DNA of 64,000 nucleotides, taken from contig NZ_ML636802.1 in the NCBI RefSeq assembly GCF_006476605.1, positions 342,032 through 406,031 on the forward strand. Reading direction: 5' to 3'. Position 1 is the first letter of the stretch. The number at the start of each line of letters is the position of its first letter. The translations under genes were made by a program, and so were the position numbers. This stretch comes from Brucella gallinifaecis (lineage in GTDB: Bacteria > Pseudomonadota > Alphaproteobacteria > Rhizobiales > Rhizobiaceae). The notes beneath the pieces are model-generated. The model was not told the origin of the DNA. It saw only the letters and a list, made by a program, of their open reading frames with translations, and searched no databases. This document shows, piece after piece, positions 35,393 through 44,687 of the stretch.

Positions 35393-36417
35393 GAAATTAA
35401 GCCTTCAGAATGCAAAGCCTGCCAGAATTCATCCGGGATGGACTGGTCAAACCAGGCAATATTCTGCCTGATCTGCTCGGGCGAACGCACCCCGATCAAA
35501 ACCGAGCTGACCGCTTCATGCCGCAATGGAAACTGCATGGCAGCCGCAGCAAGCGGCACATTGAAACTCTCACAAATATCATGCAAGCGGTTGGTACGTG
35601 CAATGATTTCGGCAGGTGCATCGGCATAATCAAACTTCTGCTCCACCCCACGTGGTGCTGCAAGAATACCGGAATTGAACACACCGGCAATCACCAGCGC
35701 CATGCCGCGCTTTTGCGCCAGCGGCAGGAACTCTTTTTCCGAAGCCTGATCAAGCAGTGAATAACGGCCAGCCAAAAGCGAACAGTCAAGATCGGCTTCT
35801 TCCAATGCATCACGAATGATCTGCCATTCATTCACACCAAGGCCAAAGCCCTTGATATTGCCTGCTTCGCGCAATTCGGTCAGCGCCCGGAAGCCGCCGC
35901 CCTTGGTCAGCGCATTCCAGTGCAGCTCATGCCGCTCAGCATGGGTTACACGGCCAATATCATGGACATAGAGCAGATCGATTTCCGGGAAGCCCAGACG
36001 CTGCTGGCTATCATCGAAACTGCGCATGACGCCGTCATAGCTGTAATCAAACACTTCACGGAAATTAAGACCATTGTGCCAGCCGGAATCAAGCGGATTT
36101 TTAGGTGGTGGCGGCGGCAATGTGCGACCTGCGCGTTCGTTGGTCATCAAGCGTCCGACCTTGGTGGAAACAACCGCGCGTTCGCTCTTTTCACGCAGCA
36201 TATCACCAAGAAAATGCTCGCAACGGCCAAGGCCATACATCGGCGCACTGTCGAAATAGCGGATGCCGCTTTCCCACCCGGCTTCCAGCAAAGCATGTGC
36301 ATCAGCCCGCGAAACCGGCGCATAAAGCCCACCCAAAGGCGCTGTTCCCAGACCAAGTGCAGTCACAGCCAGACCAGTACGACCCAAAGTCCGTTTTTCG
36401 GATGCCTTCAATTGCAT
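35389..36417 (-). CDS. Aldo/keto reductase
   Basis: A 342-residue NAD(P)H-dependent barrel enzyme. Catalytic tetrad parts are visible: D of RYFDSAPMYGLGRCE with the tyrosine, K in VVSTKVGRL, and H in LLYVHDIGRV. The cofactor part MQFPLRHEAVSSVLIGVRSPEQIRQN follows the family end. The segment around 100-120 (RTLPPPPPKNPLDSGW) and overall form recall D-threo-aldose/L-fucose dehydrogenases, but the sugar is a guess. The ATG at 36415-36417 follows GGAGGAGA. A TATGCTT heptamer repeat lies 20 bases upstream of the start. Confidence 0.9.
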   Translation of the reverse strand: MQLKASEKRTLGRTGLAVTALGLGTAPLGGLYAPVSRADAHALLEAGWESGIRYFDSAPMYGLGRCEHFLGDMLREKSERAVVSTKVGRLMTNERAGRTLPPPPPKNPLDSGWHNGLNFREVFDYSYDGVMRSFDDSQQRLGFPEIDLLYVHDIGRVTHAERHELHWNALTKGGGFRALTELREAGNIKGFGLGVNEWQIIRDALEEADLDCSLLAGRYSLLDQASEKEFLPLAQKRGMALVIAGVFNSGILAAPRGVEQKFDYADAPAEIIARTNRLHDICESFNVPLAAAAMQFPLRHEAVSSVLIGVRSPEQIRQNIAWFDQSIPDEFWQALHSEGLIS

Positions 36418-36436
36418 GGATATCTCCTCCAGAACC

Positions 36437-36460
36437 TATGCTTTATGCTTTATGCTTTAT
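36437..36460. repeat. Heptanucleotide tandem repeat, 3.4 copies
   Basis: TATGCTT repeats at 36437, 36444 and 36451, and a partial TAT follows. It lies in the promoter or leader of the aldo/keto reductase gene. Slippage of such a repeat could alter promoter spacing. Confidence 0.7.
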
Positions 36461-36535
36461 AAGCGCAAACAGACTGATAAGAGCAAGATAATAAATGCGC
36501 AAACGAAAAACCTATTCATCTGCGAATAAAGGATT

Positions 36536-36934
36536 TCAGGCCATAGCCGCGAACCGGGCCTGAATGCTTTGTGAAAGCAGGGCAACAGGGCGGGACTGAT
36601 CACCCGCCGCAACCCAGATCAGCTCTTCAATCTCGCTGGAAGCAGCCGGCACCTGCCCTTTTTTCAAGGCGAGATGAAACAGCTCTGCTTCAACGATTGA
36701 ATCCTGTTCATTGGCAGCGGGCGCAGACATGCGTGCGGCATAGCGCAACTGGCTTTTATCAATGACAATGCCAAGCTCCTCCTCGATCTCGCGAATAAGC
36801 GCGTTTTCAGGCGCTTCACCCGTATCGATCTTGCCTCCGGGCTGGAAGAAAATTTCGCTGCCGCGCTTGCGCACAAGAAGGAAACGGCCCGCTTCATCAC
36901 GGACAATGGCTGCTGCAATAAGAATCGTTTTCAT
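36536..36934 (-). CDS. Nudix hydrolase
   Basis: A 132-residue enzyme with a clean Nudix box, GGKIDTGEAPENALIREIEEELGI (about 33-56), fitting GX5EX7REUXEEXGU. It probably hydrolyses a nucleoside diphosphate linked compound, and a MutT-like housecleaning role is possible. The box is followed by the usual beta strands (AELFHLALKKGQ). It is a single gene between the aldo/keto reductase and the second RND pump. Confidence 0.93.
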   Translation of the reverse strand: MKTILIAAAIVRDEAGRFLLVRKRGSEIFFQPGGKIDTGEAPENALIREIEEELGIVIDKSQLRYAARMSAPAANEQDSIVEAELFHLALKKGQVPAASSEIEELIWVAAGDQSRPVALLSQSIQARFAAMA

Positions 36935-37035
36935 GATGAGAAAACATCGCCGCGAACAGGCAAAGCGTCAAGAATAATTACGATCAGAGCAGCCATGCCT
37001 GCGCATAAAAATCCCGGCTTCAAGACAGAGACTTT

Positions 37036-40000
37036 TTATTTCAGCTTTTCTTCAAGGGCCACAGCTCTGATCATTTCGCGTTCAAGCCGCGCTTCTTCTT
37101 CAATCTTTGGTTTGGTGAAGCGTCCAAGCAGCAGATAGGCAACCGGTGTTACAAACAAGGTTGCAATGGTTGCAAGGCCAAGACCACCCACAATCACCCA
37201 GCCAAGCGAAACACGTGCTTCGGCACCCGCACCACTTGCCAGAACCAGCGGCACCCCGCCCAGCACCGAACAGATCATGGTCATGCAGACCGGACGCAGG
37301 CGAATATTGGCCGCTTCTTCAATTGCATCACGCACATTCATGCCCTTGTCACGCAACTGATCGGCAAATTCGACAATCAGAATACCGTTCTTGGCCATGA
37401 TGCCCACAAGAAGCACAAGCCCGATCTGGCTATAGACGTTGAGGCTCGTACCGGTCAAAATCATCGCAAAGACCGCACAGCCAAGGCCCAGCGGTACGGT
37501 TGCCATAACGATGAGCGCACTGACAAAACTTTCAAACTGCGCGGCAAGCACCAGCATGATGATGATGATTGCAAAACCGAATACCAGCGCAATACCGGTT
37601 GAGGTTTCGCTCAAGGTCGAGGCTTCCGCCAGTGGTATAATATGGGCGCCGGGCGGCAGCAAAGGTGCCGCTATTTCAAGGGCCGCTGCATAGGCGTCAC
37701 CCAATGCAAAATCGCTGCGTAAATCGGTAGTGATTGCAACCGAGCGCAAGCGCTCTTCACGGTTCAATTGCGGCGGAACGGCTTTTTCAACAACGCTCGC
37801 AATCGACGACATCGGCACATAACGCCCATCGCTTGTCTTGAGAAAAACGTTTTCGAGATCAGTCGGGTCATTGATCGGGTTGGTGGTGGAAACCAGCTTC
37901 ACGTCGAAGCTTCTGTCTCCGACATAGACCGAGCCAATCTTGCGGCCATCGAGAACCGACTGCACGGCATTGGCAAGTCCGGTAATATCAATGCCAAGAT
38001 CAGAGGCGCGTTCGCGGTTGATTTCAACGGAAAGCTGCGGCTGGGTTGGCTCAACCGACAGGCGCGGCTGCACGAAACGCGGATCTTTTTCCAGTGCCGC
38101 AACGATTGCATCGGTGGCCGGGCGCAATTTGGCATAATCGCTGCCAAGAACCGCGAATTGCAAACCATTGCCTGCGCCGCGAATGCCAAGGCTGTTGGGC
38201 TGCATGGTGAAAATACGTACAGCCGTAATGCCGCGCACACGCTCATTGATATCGGCCATGATTTGCTGTTGCGTGCGACCACGCTCTTTCCATGGCGCCA
38301 GGGTGAGAACCATGAAACCATTATTGGATGAACCGCCAGAACCGGCAATGGCATAGGTTGTCTGAATTTCGCCGCTGTCACGCAAGGGCTGGATAGCCGC
38401 TTCAATCTTGTCAAGCTGTGACTGCAAAAACTCGACACTGATGCCCTGCGGACCATTGATGCGCAGCAGAGCTACCGCACGATCTTCTGTGGGCGTCAGT
38501 TCCTGTCTGAGGGTGCCAAAACCAATATAGGAAGCGCCGGCAAACAAAATCGCGACCATCACCACAATAAAGGGGGCCGCAAGACAGGCATGAAGGCTTT
38601 TGCGATAAAAACGCGCCAGAGCCGCACCAATGCGGCGCAGAAATTTCGGACCATGCCCGCCCTCACCTGTTTCGCTGCCTTCTTTTAAAAAGCGCGAGGC
38701 CAGCATCGGACAAAGCGTCAATGCCACAATGGATGACAACAGAATGGCAATAGCCAGCACAAAACCAAATTCACGAAACAGGCCACCCGCCTGCCCCGGC
38801 AAGAAAGAAATCGGCACAAAAACGGCGACAAGTGTCAATGTTGTTGCAACAACGGCAAAAAACACTTCCTGCGTACCAAGCACGGCTGCTGCACGTGGCC
38901 CCATGCCCTGATTGCGCCGGCGCACAATGTTTTCAAGCACCACAATTGCATCATCCACCACAAGCCCCGTGGCCAGCACCAGCGCCAGAAGAGTGAGAAT
39001 ATTGATGGAAAATCCGGTGAGGTAAATTGCAGCAACAGTACCGACCAGCGCTACAGGTATTGCCAGTGTCGGAATAAGCGTGGCGCGGATATCCCAAAGG
39101 AATATGAAAATGATCACCACCACAATAATCACCGAGGCAATCAGTGCTATTTCAACTTCATGAATAGCGCCATTGATGAAATTTGCATCATCACTTGTGA
39201 CAGTCACGCTGACGCCGGGCGGCAATGTATTTTTCAGATTGGCAACAGCTGCGCGAATGCCTTCGGAAATATCGAGCGTATTGGATTGCGCCTGACGCAC
39301 AATGCCAAGGCCGATTGCTGTCTTGCCGTTGGAGCGCACGGCAGAGCTTTCAATATCAGGCCCAAGCGTTACCGTTGCCACATCGCGAAGCTGCGTATGC
39401 CCCTTGATATAGACATTTTCAAAATCCTCCGGCCTCTCCAGATTAGCAGTCGCACGAACCACGATCGACTGATCGGAACTGCGCAGCGACCCGGCAGGGG
39501 CATCAAGCCCCATTGAGGAAAGTGCACTTGAAATATCGGCAATCGTCAGACCATAGCTTGCAAGCCGCGCCTGATTGATATCGATGCGGAAAATCTTGTC
39601 ACGATCACCATTGATCTGAACATCGGCAACGCCGGGCACTGCCGACAATACATCTTCAATCTGGTCTTCAACCAGAACCGTCATGTCATCAACCGACATG
39701 GTGTCAGAGGTCACAGCAAGACGCATCACCGGATCGGCGTTGGAATCTGCCTTGATAATGCGTGAGGGATCAGCTTCTTCAGGCACGTTGTTGGCCACAC
39801 GCGAAATCGCATCGCGCATATCGGCCGCAGCAACATTGAGATCAACACCGTCATTGAACTCTACCGTGACGCGGCTGCGCTCAAAGGATGAAGAGGATGA
39901 TATCGACTTGACGCCTGATACACGTGCAACGGCATTTTCCAGCACCTGCGTCAATTGCCGGTCAATGGTTTCCGCCGAAGCGCCCTTGAAATCCGTGCTG

Positions 40001-40173
40001 ATGGTGACAACCGGACGATCAACATCCGGCAATTCGCGAATATCGACACCGGTAAAGGCTGCAAGACCCGCAACAATAATCAGAACATTGATAACAAAGG
40101 CAAAGACAGGACGACGAATGAATAATGCTGTCGATCCACCAGTGTTTCCCGAAGACGAATTAGGATTGCTCAC
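37036..40173 (-). CDS. RND efflux permease, second system
   Basis: A 1045-residue HAE1-type RND pump. It begins with a Ser/Asn/Gly-rich head (about 16 residues) and then ALFIRRPVFAFVINVLIIVAGLAAF. The proton-relay helix reads [25 protein letters not shown] with the paired aspartates. It is more distant from BepE than typical AcrB homologues and closer to the MexK/MdtC-like branch in the style of FKGASAETIDRQLTQVLENAVARVSGVKSI. The GTG at 40171-40173 lies nine bases after the adaptor stop, with AAGG before it. No outer-membrane channel or regulator is adjacent; the adaptor precedes it in the operon. Confidence 0.92.
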   Translation of the reverse strand: MSNPNSSSGNTGGSTALFIRRPVFAFVINVLIIVAGLAAFTGVDIRELPDVDRPVVTISTDFKGASAETIDRQLTQVLENAVARVSGVKSISSSSSFERSRVTVEFNDGVDLNVAAADMRDAISRVANNVPEEADPSRIIKADSNADPVMRLAVTSDTMSVDDMTVLVEDQIEDVLSAVPGVADVQINGDRDKIFRIDINQARLASYGLTIADISSALSSMGLDAPAGSLRSSDQSIVVRATANLERPEDFENVYIKGHTQLRDVATVTLGPDIESSAVRSNGKTAIGLGIVRQAQSNTLDISEGIRAAVANLKNTLPPGVSVTVTSDDANFINGAIHEVEIALIASVIIVVVIIFIFLWDIRATLIPTLAIPVALVGTVAAIYLTGFSINILTLLALVLATGLVVDDAIVVLENIVRRRNQGMGPRAAAVLGTQEVFFAVVATTLTLVAVFVPISFLPGQAGGLFREFGFVLAIAILLSSIVALTLCPMLASRFLKEGSETGEGGHGPKFLRRIGAALARFYRKSLHACLAAPFIVVMVAILFAGASYIGFGTLRQELTPTEDRAVALLRINGPQGISVEFLQSQLDKIEAAIQPLRDSGEIQTTYAIAGSGGSSNNGFMVLTLAPWKERGRTQQQIMADINERVRGITAVRIFTMQPNSLGIRGAGNGLQFAVLGSDYAKLRPATDAIVAALEKDPRFVQPRLSVEPTQPQLSVEINRERASDLGIDITGLANAVQSVLDGRKIGSVYVGDRSFDVKLVSTTNPINDPTDLENVFLKTSDGRYVPMSSIASVVEKAVPPQLNREERLRSVAITTDLRSDFALGDAYAAALEIAAPLLPPGAHIIPLAEASTLSETSTGIALVFGFAIIIIMLVLAAQFESFVSALIVMATVPLGLGCAVFAMILTGTSLNVYSQIGLVLLVGIMAKNGILIVEFADQLRDKGMNVRDAIEEAANIRLRPVCMTMICSVLGGVPLVLASGAGAEARVSLGWVIVGGLGLATIATLFVTPVAYLLLGRFTKPKIEEEARLEREMIRAVALEEKLK

Positions 40174-40182
40174 GCCTTGTCC

Positions 40183-41328
40183 TCACCCTGCGTTTCGGGT
40201 TTTCGCAGGATCGGCCAGAGCTGTTCCCTGCTCATCCTGCAAACGCACGGGTGCGTTATCACGCACCGACTGCACACCCTGCGTAACGATCATATCCCCT
40301 TGTTTCACAGGACCATCGATCAGGATATTGGTGGAATTGCGCTGCACGATGCGGGCGGCAACTTTTTTAGCCTTGCCTTCTTCAATCCGCCAGACATAGG
40401 ACCCATCAGCCCCCCACTGGATCGCGAGGGGATCGACTGACGGATAGCTGTCACCGGGAAACAAGATTGTCACTGAAAACGACATGCCAGCCCGAAGACG
40501 GTCCTCATCATTATTGATCTCAGCGCGTATATGTAAGGTGCGACTGTCCTCATCAAGCATATTATCGACCGCATTAATCACGCCCTTATAGCTCACGCCG
40601 GGAAAAGCGGTTGATTCTGCGCTCAAAGGCTGGCCAACCTTGATCTGCGGTGCAAAACGTTCCGGCACCCATATATCGATCAGCACTTTTGAACGATCAT
40701 CAATACGTGCAATCGACGTCTGTGCCGTAACATAATTCCCGGCATTGACGGGAAGAATACCAACCACACCGGAAATCGGCGCACGCACCGTACGGCGGCT
40801 CAAGGCAAGCTGCGCATCATCGAGAGCGAGCTGGGCAATGGAGAGCGCAAGATCGGCTTCTACCTCCTGCACAACCGTAGCAGTATTGGTGGCACGCAGC
40901 CGCGCAATACGATCCCGCGTGGTCTTTGCATCTTTGAGCGCAATCTGTGCCTTGTTAAGCGCTATGGTCTCCATTTCATTATCCAGCAAAGCGATAGGAT
41001 CACCGGCTTTTACCGTGTCGCCTGCCTTGACGAGCAACTCATTCATATAGCCGCTCGAATAGGGTGTCACAGAAACCGTACTCAATGCCCGGGCTGAACC
41101 AATGGCCGTCAGGCGATTATTGATCGTCTCCTGACCGGCTGGCTCAACCACGACAAGAGGCGCAGGACGCCCACCAGAACCACGGGTCGCAGCACCATTG
41201 CCCTGTTGTGTTGAAGCCTGCCCTGAAGCGATTTGCGTTGAAGAATCCTTACTGGAATAAAAATACCAGCCGCCAGCAGCCGCAGCAACAATAAGCAGGC
41301 ATAGAAAAATCTGCTTCCAGGACTTCAT
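40183..41328 (-). CDS. RND efflux periplasmic adaptor, second system
   Basis: A 381-residue membrane fusion protein. An uncleaved N-terminal helix (residues 5-23, IFLCLLIVAAAAGGWYFY) is followed by a Ser/Gln/Gly-rich linker, the barrel-sandwich part VTPYSSGYMNELLVKAGDTVKAGDPIALLDNEME, a short coiled coil, SRRTVRAPISGVVGILPVNAGNYV, and the beta barrel DRLRAGMSFSVTI. It pairs with the permease nine bases downstream. GGAGAG lies before the start at 41328. Confidence 0.92.
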   Translation of the reverse strand: MKSWKQIFLCLLIVAAAAGGWYFYSSKDSSTQIASGQASTQQGNGAATRGSGGRPAPLVVVEPAGQETINNRLTAIGSARALSTVSVTPYSSGYMNELLVKAGDTVKAGDPIALLDNEMETIALNKAQIALKDAKTTRDRIARLRATNTATVVQEVEADLALSIAQLALDDAQLALSRRTVRAPISGVVGILPVNAGNYVTAQTSIARIDDRSKVLIDIWVPERFAPQIKVGQPLSAESTAFPGVSYKGVINAVDNMLDEDSRTLHIRAEINNDEDRLRAGMSFSVTILFPGDSYPSVDPLAIQWGADGSYVWRIEEGKAKKVAARIVQRNSTNILIDGPVKQGDMIVTQGVQSVRDNAPVRLQDEQGTALADPAKTRNAG

Positions 41329-41709
41329 TCAACTCTCCGGCAGAGCGCTATCGAAAGCTTCGAAAGGCATCTGATTTAAAAATGACATTTATACCGGCAC
41401 TAAAATGCTGGCAAAAAGTATCAAAATGATGATCGCACAGACAGATTTGATGTTTATGCGACCCATGCGACACTATGGATTTCCCCATGGACAATTTTGC
41501 ACGCGGCGATTCCATGCGTCGAGTTAAATTTCGGTAATGCTGCAGAGCAGAGCTTTTAACCTGTTCATCAAAAATCATAAAGCAGGTTGGAATTATGCTG
41601 CATCACCATATATAGGTAATGGCATTTATATTTATTGCAGTGCTAGAAGTTTATTGGACCGGGCAAGGCTGCATGGCAGCCGCGCAGTCTGGCTATCTGG
41701 ATTTGATGT
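41329..41709. other. Divergent intergenic region, second RND operon and orphan kinase
   Basis: No gene, repeat of the RIME type, or clear palindrome is found in these 381 bases. Both promoters must be here. An open 76-codon frame (41348-41578, minus) has no ribosome site. Confidence 0.5.
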
Positions 41710-43281
41710 ATGGCTGCTGTTGAAAAGACCATAGATAGAGGCGATATTGCCACGAATGCGATTACCAATTCGCCCGCTATGTCACAGCCACGCGGTAGCA
41801 AAACATCTTCTACCCAGTTCACCCGTCTGCACTGGCGTAATCGCCTTTCAAGCAAGTTGCTTATTCTCACCGCTCTTGCGGTTCTGATTGCCGAAGTATT
41901 GATCTTTGTGCCATCCATCGCAAGCATGCGTGTGCGCTGGTTAAATGCACGCCTTGATGCGGTTGATGCAGTGGCGGAGGTGCTTATTGCCAGCGGCAAT
42001 ATCGACATTCCACGCGAAGTACAGGACAAGGTCCTGCTTGCAACCGGCACCAAGGCAATTGCCTTACGCGAAGCTGACGCATCCAACCTGCTCGCCATGA
42101 GCGAAATGCCTGCCGCAATTGATCAGGTGATTGATCTTGACAATATCAGTGAAGCGGCAGCCATATGGGATGCTTTCGGCACTCTGTTTAATGGCGGAGA
42201 CCGGACTTTACGCATTTACGGTTCTGTTCCACCCAATGATCCATCAGGGCAAATTGTTGAAATTGTCACCTCTGATGCACCGCTGCGTCATGCCATGCTG
42301 AGCTATGCGACCAATGTGGCACTGATTTCATTGCTCATTTCTGTGATTGCAGCCAGCCTTATCTATCTGATCATTCATGAAATGCTGCTTCGGCCTGTCC
42401 GCCTGATGCATCGCAATATGATTGATTTTGCATCTGCCCCTGACAATCCCGCACGCATTCTGGTGCCAGAAAACCGCAAGGACGAGTTTGGCATTGCACA
42501 ACGGCAGATCGCGCATATTCAAAGCGACCTGCAACGCACCCTCAAAGAACAGAAACACCTTGCCGATCTGGGGCTGGCCGTTTCCAAGATCAACCACGAC
42601 ATGCGCAATATTCTGGCTTCGGCGCAACTGTTATCCGACAGGCTTACAGACACACAGGATCCCGCGGTACAACGCTTTGCTCCAAAGCTCATTCATACAC
42701 TCAGCCGGGCAATCAATTATTCGGAAAGCGTCATGGCCTATGGCCGCTCGCAGGAGCTGCCCCCGACCCCACGCCGCGTACTTCTTTATTCAATTGCGCT
42801 CGATGTTCAGGAAACGCTCAATCTCAGCCAGCATCAGAGAATCGAATTTGAAAACCTGATTGCAGAAGACTTCGAACTTGATGTCGATTCTGAACAGCTT
42901 TTCCGTGTTCTCTACAATCTCTGCCGCAACTCTGTTCAGGCAATGGAACGTGACCATACCAGTGATGTTGCCACCGTCAAACGGCTGACCCTCTCAGCCG
43001 GGCGCATTGGAACAACAGCGATCATCGGCGTTGAAGATACTGGCCCCGGCCTGCCGCAAAAAGCACGCGACCATCTGTTTACGGCTTTCAAGGGGTCAAC
43101 ACGCAGCGACGGGATCGGCCTTGGCCTTGCAATTGCGCAGGAACTTGTTCACGCGCATGGCGGTTCAATCGAATTGCGTGAAGACCGCCCGATCGGCGCA
43201 CATTTTGAAATTCGCCTGCCTGACCTTCCTCATATGCATGAAAGACATAATAACCAGCAAAGAAACAATATCAGCTCGTGA
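41710..43281 (+). CDS. Sensor histidine kinase, orphan
   Basis: A 523-residue membrane kinase. Helix 1 lies at about 48-70 and helix 2 at 201-223, enclosing a periplasmic sensor region of about 130 residues. A HAMP-like linker follows (230-275). The H-box is LAVSKINHDMRNILASAQLLSDRL with His296, the HDMRN variant rather than HELRTPL. The N-box is RVLYNLCRNSVQAM; the G boxes VEDTGPGLPQKARDHLFTAFKGS and GIGLGLAIAQEL are intact. No response regulator is adjacent. It is divergent from the second RND operon, which could be its target, but that is inference. Confidence 0.9.
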   Translation: MAAVEKTIDRGDIATNAITNSPAMSQPRGSKTSSTQFTRLHWRNRLSSKLLILTALAVLIAEVLIFVPSIASMRVRWLNARLDAVDAVAEVLIASGNIDIPREVQDKVLLATGTKAIALREADASNLLAMSEMPAAIDQVIDLDNISEAAAIWDAFGTLFNGGDRTLRIYGSVPPNDPSGQIVEIVTSDAPLRHAMLSYATNVALISLLISVIAASLIYLIIHEMLLRPVRLMHRNMIDFASAPDNPARILVPENRKDEFGIAQRQIAHIQSDLQRTLKEQKHLADLGLAVSKINHDMRNILASAQLLSDRLTDTQDPAVQRFAPKLIHTLSRAINYSESVMAYGRSQELPPTPRRVLLYSIALDVQETLNLSQHQRIEFENLIAEDFELDVDSEQLFRVLYNLCRNSVQAMERDHTSDVATVKRLTLSAGRIGTTAIIGVEDTGPGLPQKARDHLFTAFKGSTRSDGIGLGLAIAQELVHAHGGSIELREDRPIGAHFEIRLPDLPHMHERHNNQQRNNISS

Positions 43282-43510
43282 ATTTCACGATGATTCCCTC
43301 GCAATAGAGGGAAAATATTGAAAGACTTGCATATTATAGACGTCTGATGAGAGATTTCCACGGCTCCAGAGCCGCTCAAAAAGCCCGTAAAATCAGGACT
43401 TGATAAGAAAACTTCATATAAGCGCATTTTTTTCCAAGAAGGCGCTTGCATTTAGCAATGGGTCCGATTATCAACCGCCCATCGCCGCAGCAAACGCGGC
43501 ACACAGGCAA

Positions 43511-43587
43511 GCACCCGTAGCTCAGCTGGATAGAGCACCAGACTACGAATCTGGGGGTCAGAGGTTCGAATCCTTTCGGGTGCGCCA
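43511..43587 (+). tRNA. tRNA-Arg(ACG)
   Basis: A full cloverleaf of 77 bases: acceptor GCACCCG with CGGGTGC, D arm GCTCAGCTGGATAGAGC, anticodon stem CCAGA with TCTGG around ACG, T arm AGAGGTTCGAATCCTTT, and encoded CCA. Confidence 0.98.
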
Positions 43588-43781
43588 TTTTTCTTAAGTA
43601 AAACCAGCTACTTAAATAGACATATATAAACAAAACGTTCCTATATGTTCCTCAATGTTATTCTCTCCTGTCCACGCTAAAGGGCGAGAAAACCTTTTAA
43701 GCAAAAGTTCGGTCGATAAAAGACCAGAGTGCTTTTGCACCCCGGCCCTGTGAACTATTCGCCCTTTTGCAGATCAGATGA

Positions 43782-44456
43782 TCAATGGTGCATCATTTCA
43801 TGGGCAATATCTTTGCCACTCAATGATGACGGATAATAAGTCGGCCAATTGGTGACTTCCTTGAGCAAGGCCGCACGATCATTTCCCCAGTAAAGATGAT
43901 AATGATCCGCCTTTTGTGGTGCTATACCATGATCGCTGAACTGCATATATTCAGGAGCAGAGCTGTCGCCCTCCACCTTCTTGAAGATAAAGCGAACACC
44001 GCGGTTTCCCTTGGCATAGGTCAGAATTTCATAGCCGTCGCTGGCGTATTTGCCAGTGGAAGCCTTGTCACCTTTATAAAAGGAAACTTCGTCACCCTTG
44101 ATAAGGATACGATCGACATCCGTGCGATAACCAATCTCGTAATAATCGCTATATTCCTTTGCGCTCTTATCGCCATGCTCCGCCTTATGCGCAAAAACAG
44201 CATCGAGAGTCCCATCCTTCAGATAGGGATAAACCGACTGCCAGTCGCCCTGCCAATCGGAAAGCCCACGCTCTTTGACCTGATCATCTTCGAAATAGCC
44301 ATTATAGACGCTCTTGTTGTCTTTATTGGCATGGTCATGCGCGTGTGAATGTGAATGCGCGTCACCCGATGCAGATTTTTCCTTTGTCTGCGCCAGTGCC
44401 TGCCCTGTGAAAGCCAATATTGCACACAGGCTAATTGAAGCCAGCAATTTCACCAT
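43782..44456 (-). CDS. zinT: ZinT metal-binding protein
   Basis: ZinT is a periplasmic zinc (or cadmium) binding protein that assists ZnuABC under zinc shortage. The 224 residues have a signal peptide (VKLLASISLCAILAFTGQALAQ), then a His-rich head (HSHSHAHDH, about 34-42), and the ZinT core VYNGYFEDDQVKERGLSDWQGDWQSVYPYLKDGTLD, TDVDRILIKG, VRFIFKKV, and SDHGIAPQKADHYHLYWGND with the metal histidines. The ATG at 44454-44456 follows GGAGAG. The palindrome at 44478 fits Zur control. Confidence 0.96.
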   Translation of the reverse strand: MVKLLASISLCAILAFTGQALAQTKEKSASGDAHSHSHAHDHANKDNKSVYNGYFEDDQVKERGLSDWQGDWQSVYPYLKDGTLDAVFAHKAEHGDKSAKEYSDYYEIGYRTDVDRILIKGDEVSFYKGDKASTGKYASDGYEILTYAKGNRGVRFIFKKVEGDSSAPEYMQFSDHGIAPQKADHYHLYWGNDRAALLKEVTNWPTYYPSSLSGKDIAHEMMHH

Positions 44457-44477
44457 ATCTGTTCTCTCCTGCTCACC

Positions 44478-44501
44478 ATTGTAATGTAATACCGTTACAA
44501 T
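44478..44501. promoter_or_regulatory. Candidate Zur box upstream of zinT
   Basis: ATTGTAA (44478-44484) and TTACAAT (44495-44501) are perfect 7-base arms around a ten-base centre TGTAATACCG. The AT-rich dyad with TAAT repeats resembles Zur sites of alphaproteobacteria, and it lies 22 bases before the zinT start. Confidence 0.65.
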
Positions 44502-44654
44502 GACAGGGAATAGACTTTTCCATGGCTTTTGACAAGAACAACAATCATTATAAGCAATTTATTGGGTCCTGACCCTAAGTGAACAAGTGCATTGTTTGCC
44601 TTCGAGCGAAACAAGCCTTCATGCGTCCAGAACGGCACTGTGCCGGGGCAAACG

Positions 44655-44680
44655 AAAAAGAGGTGCCAAAGCACCTCTTT
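44655..44680 (-). terminator. Terminator of lepA
   Basis: AAAGAGGTGC and GCACCTCTTT (44657-44666, 44671-44680) are perfect complements with a four-base loop; on the minus strand T-rich sequence follows to 44655. The lepA stop is at 44688. Confidence 0.9.
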
Positions 44681-44687
44681 ATGTTTC

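Noticed and set aside
41348..41578. 76-codon frame on the minus strand beside the second RND adaptor
   Set aside because: No ribosome site and no family resemblance; treated as non-coding promoter region.
43511..43587. tRNA-Arg as an integration site of a genomic island
   Set aside because: No integrase gene and no repeat of the tRNA 3' end were seen on either side.
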